Shown: positions 60,447 to 64,000 of the stretch, in pieces
Position numbering within the stretch: the first letter of the stretch is position 1
How the letters are laid out: each line of letters begins with the position of its first letter
Assembly: GCA_023439505.1 (NCBI GenBank)
Contig: JAEXNR010000032.1
Location: forward strand, 124,001-188,000
Direction of reading: 5' to 3'
Source: Bacillota bacterium
GTDB lineage: Bacteria > Bacillota > Clostridia > Lachnospirales > Lachnospiraceae
DNA length: 64,000 nt
Notes under the pieces: model-generated
Databases searched by the model: none
What the model was told of the DNA's origin: nothing
The model's input: the letters and a program-made list of their open reading frames with translations, nothing else
Made by a program: the position numbers and the translations under genes

Positions 60447-61375
60447 AAGAATCATTCCGCGGATATATGAAGACCGGTATTATACTGCATATGATTTACG
60501 ACGGTTTGGCAACAGGTGAGGGTCCGATTCTTGAGTGTCTGTCAAACATTGTAACCGATGATTACTTTGATGCAGTGGAGATTACCCAGATTAAAGACAA
60601 GGAGATCAGAGAAAAAGCCACCCGAATGATAGAAGCGGCTCACATGACAGTAGCATATGCCGGTCAGCCCAGATTACTTACGGCAGGGTTAAATATCAAT
60701 GATCTGAAAGAGGATGAAAGAAGAAAAGCACTGGATTCCCTGAAGGCAGGGATTGATGAGGCATATGAAATAAATGCCGCGGGCTTTTCCTTCCTGGCAG
60801 GAAGATATGAGGAGGAAACAAAGGAACTTTCCTACGCCGCATTGATCCAATCAACAAAAGAACTTTGTGCGTATGCAAAAGCAAAAGGTGAGATGCCGGT
60901 ACTTTGCGAAGTTTTTGACTATGACATGGATAAGAAATCCTTAATCGGTCCGGTACAGCTGGTTAAAAAATATGCGGAGGAAATATCCTCTGTGTATGAT
61001 AATTTCGGACTGATGGTGGACCTTAGTCATATTCCCATGCTTCATGAGACATTGGAGGAGAGTTTGCTGCCGGTGAAAGAATATATCAGGCATGCCCATA
61101 TGGGAAATACTGTGATCAAAAGCCCGGAATGTGAAGCTTATGGGGATCAGCATCCCAGATTTGGATTTCCCGGCAGTGAAAATGATGTAAAGGAATTATC
61201 CGACTATCTTCAGATTTTGTTGGAGATCGGATTTTTAAATAGAGAAAACAGACCGATTGTGAGCTTTGAGGTGAAGCCCTGGAAGGATGAGGAGAGCGCT
61301 GTGGTAATTGCTAATGCAAAACGCACCCTAAATCTTGCCTGGGAATTGGTTTGTGACAAAAAAACAGGTAAATAG
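60443..61375 (+). CDS. Sugar isomerase/epimerase-like TIM barrel, paralogue 1
   Basis: 310 residues. Ligand-like segments CEVFDYDMDKKSL, GLMVDLSHIPML, IRHAHMGNTVIK and VSFEVKPWKDEE; AYGDQHPRFGFPGSENDV is conserved with the next gene. ATGA overlap with the transketolase. It and its neighbour are diverged copies, perhaps acting on two epimers or as a heteromer. Confidence 0.85.
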   Translation: MKESFRGYMKTGIILHMIYDGLATGEGPILECLSNIVTDDYFDAVEITQIKDKEIREKATRMIEAAHMTVAYAGQPRLLTAGLNINDLKEDERRKALDSLKAGIDEAYEINAAGFSFLAGRYEEETKELSYAALIQSTKELCAYAKAKGEMPVLCEVFDYDMDKKSLIGPVQLVKKYAEEISSVYDNFGLMVDLSHIPMLHETLEESLLPVKEYIRHAHMGNTVIKSPECEAYGDQHPRFGFPGSENDVKELSDYLQILLEIGFLNRENRPIVSFEVKPWKDEESAVVIANAKRTLNLAWELVCDKKTGK

Positions 61376-61407
61376 AAATGCATTGTGATGCAGAAAAGAG
61401 GGAACAA

Positions 61408-62310
61408 ATGAAAGATCAGATTCAAAAATATTTTCAAGTCGGAACAATCCAATGGATGAGTCATCCCCCGGTCAGCTATGAACTACTGGATTCCGTGAAA
61501 CGAATCGCCTGTGATGAGTACTTCGACGCCATAGAAGTGACAAAGGTTGCGGATGATGTGACCCGGGAAAAATTAAAGAAGATGCTGGAACAATCACACT
61601 TAAAGGTTTGCTACGGTGCACAGCCAAGATTGCTTGGACCGGGACTTAACCCCAATGATATTGACGAAGAAGGAAGAAAAGCTGCCCAGGCCACACTTTT
61701 AGAGGCGGTGGATGAAGCAGAATATCTGGGTGCAAAAGGAATCGCCTTTTTAGCCGGAAAATGGAAGGAAGAAACCAAAGATACGGCCTATGTACAGCTG
61801 CTTAAGACAACCAGAGCCGTATGTGATTACGCAGCAACAAAGGGAATGATGGTCGAGCTGGAAGTATTTGATTACGACATGGATAAGTCCGCGTTAATCG
61901 GACCTGCGCCTTTGGCGAAAGCATTTGCGGAAGATATGAGAAAGACCAACAATAACTTTGGACTTCTGGTTGACTTATCTCATTTCCCGACAACCTATGA
62001 GACATCCCGTTTTGTAATTGAAGTATTAAAGCCCTATATCACACATTTACATATTGGAAATGCAGTTGTGAAAAAGGGCTGCGAAGCCTACGGGGATCAG
62101 CATCCCAGATTTGGTTTCCCGGACAGCGCCAACGATGTGGCACAGCTTACAGAGTTCTTTACCGTATTGAAGGAGAATGGATTCTTTTGTAAGGAAAACC
62201 CTTATGTGCTTTCCTTTGAGGTAAAACCCTGGGGCGAAGAAGACGGAGACATTATTCTGGCAAATACCAAAAGGGTAATCAACAGAGCATGGGCATTGGT
62301 AGAAGACTAG
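61408..62310 (+). CDS. Sugar isomerase/epimerase-like TIM barrel, paralogue 2
   Basis: About 300 residues from ATG 61408, which follows AGAGGGA; the frame is open from 61378 but without a ribosome site. Same motif order as paralogue 1: LEVFDYDMDKSAL, GLLVDLSHFPTTY, ITHLHIGNAVVKK, AYGDQHPRFGFPDSANDV, LSFEVKPWGEEDG. The metal-site residues are kept in both. Confidence 0.85.
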   Translation: MKDQIQKYFQVGTIQWMSHPPVSYELLDSVKRIACDEYFDAIEVTKVADDVTREKLKKMLEQSHLKVCYGAQPRLLGPGLNPNDIDEEGRKAAQATLLEAVDEAEYLGAKGIAFLAGKWKEETKDTAYVQLLKTTRAVCDYAATKGMMVELEVFDYDMDKSALIGPAPLAKAFAEDMRKTNNNFGLLVDLSHFPTTYETSRFVIEVLKPYITHLHIGNAVVKKGCEAYGDQHPRFGFPDSANDVAQLTEFFTVLKENGFFCKENPYVLSFEVKPWGEEDGDIILANTKRVINRAWALVED

Positions 62311-62337
62311 GCCACAAGAAAAAGGAGAATATATCAT

Positions 62338-63297
62338 ATGAAAATAGTAATATTAGACGGTTATACAGAAAATCCCGGGGATTTATCCTGGAAGGGATTT
62401 GAGAAATTAGGAGATTTAACGGTTTATGACAGAACCTCACCGGAACATATTATTTCCAGAATTGGAGATGCTGAGGTGGTATATACCAATAAAACACCCA
62501 TATCAAAGGAAACCATACAAGCCTGCCCGGGTATGAAATTTATCGGGGTATTGGCAACCGGATATAATGTGGTGGATACTGCTGCGGCAAAAAATGCGGG
62601 AATCATCGTATCCAACATCCCTACTTATGGAACAAATGCAGTTGCCCAATATGTTTTTGCACTTCTCCTGGAATTATGCCACTACGTTGGGGAACATTCG
62701 GATTGTGTCAAAGCAGGGGAGTGGACGAATAACAAGGATTGGTGTTTCTGGAATCATCCATTGGTGGAATTGGCAGGAAAAACAATGGGTATCATAGGTT
62801 TTGGAAGAATCGGACAGCTGACAGGATCAATTGCAGCAGCCTTTGGTATGAAGGTGTTAGCATATGATGAATATCCGAATCCTAATCTGAAGCTGGATAA
62901 CTGCAGATATGCCTCACTGGATGAAGTACTGTCAGGCTCAGATGTAATCAGCTTGCACTGCCCGTTATTTCCTTCAACGGAAGGCATGATTAATAAAGAT
63001 ACCATTGCCAAAATGAAAGATGGTGTTAAAATCATTAATACCTCCAGAGGTCCGCTGATTGTGGAAGAAGATTTAAGAGATGCCCTTAACAGCGGTAAAG
63101 TTGGCGGGGCTGCGGTGGATGTAGTATCCAGTGAACCAATTAAAATGGACAATCCGCTTCTCTCGGCGAAGAACATGATCATAACACCTCACATCGCGTG
63201 GGCACCCAAGGAATCCAGACAAAGACTCATGGATATCGCAGTGGACAATTTAAAGGCATTTGTGGAAGGTGCCCCAATTAACGTAGTAAATAATTAA
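62338..63297 (+). CDS. NAD-dependent D-2-hydroxyacid dehydrogenase
   Basis: 319 residues. Rossmann loop MGIIGFGRIGQLTGSIA near 147-163, acidic residue in LAYDEYPN, catalytic Arg in INTSRGPLIVEEDL, Glu in VVSSEPIK and His in ITPHIAWAPKESR. Of the glycerate/phosphoglycerate dehydrogenase kind. It could reduce a hydroxypyruvate-like product. AAAGGAG precedes the ATG. Last gene of the operon; no clear terminator follows. Confidence 0.9.
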   Translation: MKIVILDGYTENPGDLSWKGFEKLGDLTVYDRTSPEHIISRIGDAEVVYTNKTPISKETIQACPGMKFIGVLATGYNVVDTAAAKNAGIIVSNIPTYGTNAVAQYVFALLLELCHYVGEHSDCVKAGEWTNNKDWCFWNHPLVELAGKTMGIIGFGRIGQLTGSIAAAFGMKVLAYDEYPNPNLKLDNCRYASLDEVLSGSDVISLHCPLFPSTEGMINKDTIAKMKDGVKIINTSRGPLIVEEDLRDALNSGKVGGAAVDVVSSEPIKMDNPLLSAKNMIITPHIAWAPKESRQRLMDIAVDNLKAFVEGAPINVVNN

Positions 63298-63456
63298 TCA
63301 GATGCTCCCTTCATGTTTGATTCTACCCTTACCTTAAGATTGATACCGGAAGATGAAACATAAACCTATTTTGCATACTGATTTGTGTTATACTAAAGAT
63401 AGTGGCGCTGGTATGACATACAAAATGTTTCGGTAATAAAGCAGGAGGAGTTCTTT

Positions 63457-64000
63457 GTGGTTAAAATATTAATGTTTATCCCACATCTGAATATGCGGGA
63501 AAATTTTGAAAAGGCAATTAAAAAGGTACCTTTAAAAGAAGATATTAAAATTGAACTGATTCATGTGTTTGGGACACCTCAGTCCCTCAAGGAAAACAGC
63601 GATGCAGATATCATTGTAGCCAGAGGAATGACCTACGACAGGCTTCATAAGCTTTTTCCGAATAAGCACGCAATCGAGATACAGTTAACAGGTTTTGATA
63701 TACTGGATGCCCTGATTGAGTGTAAGCAGGAATTTCATCCGAAGAAAATTGCGCTCTGCCTTCCAAACTTTGATATCAAATCGCGAAAGAATCTTGAAGA
63801 CTTATGTGAAGCCAAAATAGATGTATATGATGTGTTTGATGAAGAAAGTGCCTGTATGGCACTGGAAAAGGCAAAAGACTGTGAGGTTTTTGTCGGCGCG
63901 GGAACGGTATGCGGGTTATGCGACCGGCTCGGGCTTCCAAGAGTTCACATTCTGACGAGAGATGCGGCCATTGAACTGGCTCTATTTGAAGCGGTAAAAA
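63457..64000 (+). CDS. PrpR-type sigma-54 enhancer-binding protein (3' end missing)
   Basis: GTG 63457 follows GCAGGAGGAG. The 181 visible codons are a PrpR N-terminal sensor domain: MRENFEKAIKKVPLKED, DADIIVARGMTYDRLHKLF, AIEIQLTGFDILDALIE, EVFVGAGTVCGLCDRLGL and ILTRDAAIELALFEAV. In the family an AAA+ domain with GAFTGA and a Fis HTH follow; these lie outside the window. It is the natural activator for the two -24/-12 promoters here. One TGAAACA (63354) and an inverted ATCAAACATGA stand upstream, perhaps for autoregulation. Confidence 0.85.
   Translation, partial: MVKILMFIPHLNMRENFEKAIKKVPLKEDIKIELIHVFGTPQSLKENSDADIIVARGMTYDRLHKLFPNKHAIEIQLTGFDILDALIECKQEFHPKKIALCLPNFDIKSRKNLEDLCEAKIDVYDVFDEESACMALEKAKDCEVFVGAGTVCGLCDRLGLPRVHILTRDAAIELALFEAVK

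Overview
The window looks like chromosome of a low-GC anaerobic Firmicute, most likely a Lachnospiraceae/Clostridium relative. The grounds are AT-rich codon use, strong AGGAGG-type ribosome sites, many GTG/TTG starts, a surface protein with S-layer homology domains, sigma-54 with a PrpR-type activator, and Gram-positive style lipoprotein and sugar ABC genes. No rRNA, tRNA, CRISPR array or prophage structural gene was found.

Layout. Bases 1-2918 hold the end of a sugar ABC importer operon (binding protein, two permeases), followed by recR (2997-3593). Right after recR comes the first copy of a 230 bp dispersed repeat with an RNA-like two-hairpin structure; further copies lie at 27378, 27793 and 38131. 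Bases 3.8-6.4 kb hold small accessory genes and fragments, including two paralogous minus-strand cassettes that share a palindrome-plus-promoter arrangement and a VbhA-like antitoxin. Bases 6.4-7.3 kb are noncoding but contain nested inverted repeats.

Bases 7359-27119 are the most interesting part: a single-direction, tightly coupled set of 15 genes. An Xre regulator is followed by a DndC-like PAPS-reductase protein, a RelA/SpoT-type nucleotidyltransferase, a DUF4007 protein, a 1203-residue P-loop ATPase resembling BrxC/PglY, a degenerate Nudix-like protein, a DndA-like cysteine desulfurase, two small proteins, a PLD-domain SF2 helicase, a DndD-like SMC ATPase, a small protein in the DndE position, a sigma-70-like factor with a cysteine cluster, a second SF2 helicase and a GHKL ATPase. 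My inference is a DNA-sulfur-modification-like anti-phage system that lacks recognisable DndB and DndFGH/SspE and carries its own alarmone synthetase and sigma factor.

Bases 27.4-38.4 kb are a mosaic: an IS66 tnpC element, then single-gene units (two APH-type kinases, GNAT, methyltransferase, a MazG-like gene with an internal stop, a P-loop kinase), a Tn916-type xis with a decayed integrase, PHP, CPBP and RidA genes. Bases 38.4-46.1 kb hold a LacI-family regulator divergent from a 2061-residue secreted polysaccharide lyase family 8 protein; LacI-type palindromes flank a consensus sigma-A promoter. Bases 46.8-50.6 kb carry GrpB, two VOC proteins, a secreted propeller-like protein and a HAD phosphatase.

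Bases 51.0-64.0 kb form a sigma-54 regulon: rpoN, then pdxA2-tctB-tctA-tctC behind one -24/-12 promoter, then a seven-gene catabolic operon (three TIM-barrel isomerases, an Asp/Glu-racemase-like protein, a split transketolase, a 2-hydroxyacid dehydrogenase) behind a second -24/-12 promoter. Both promoters have upstream TGAAAC arrays. A PrpR-type enhancer-binding protein begins at 63457 and runs off the window. Together they suggest uptake and breakdown of a carboxylated sugar or related acid.
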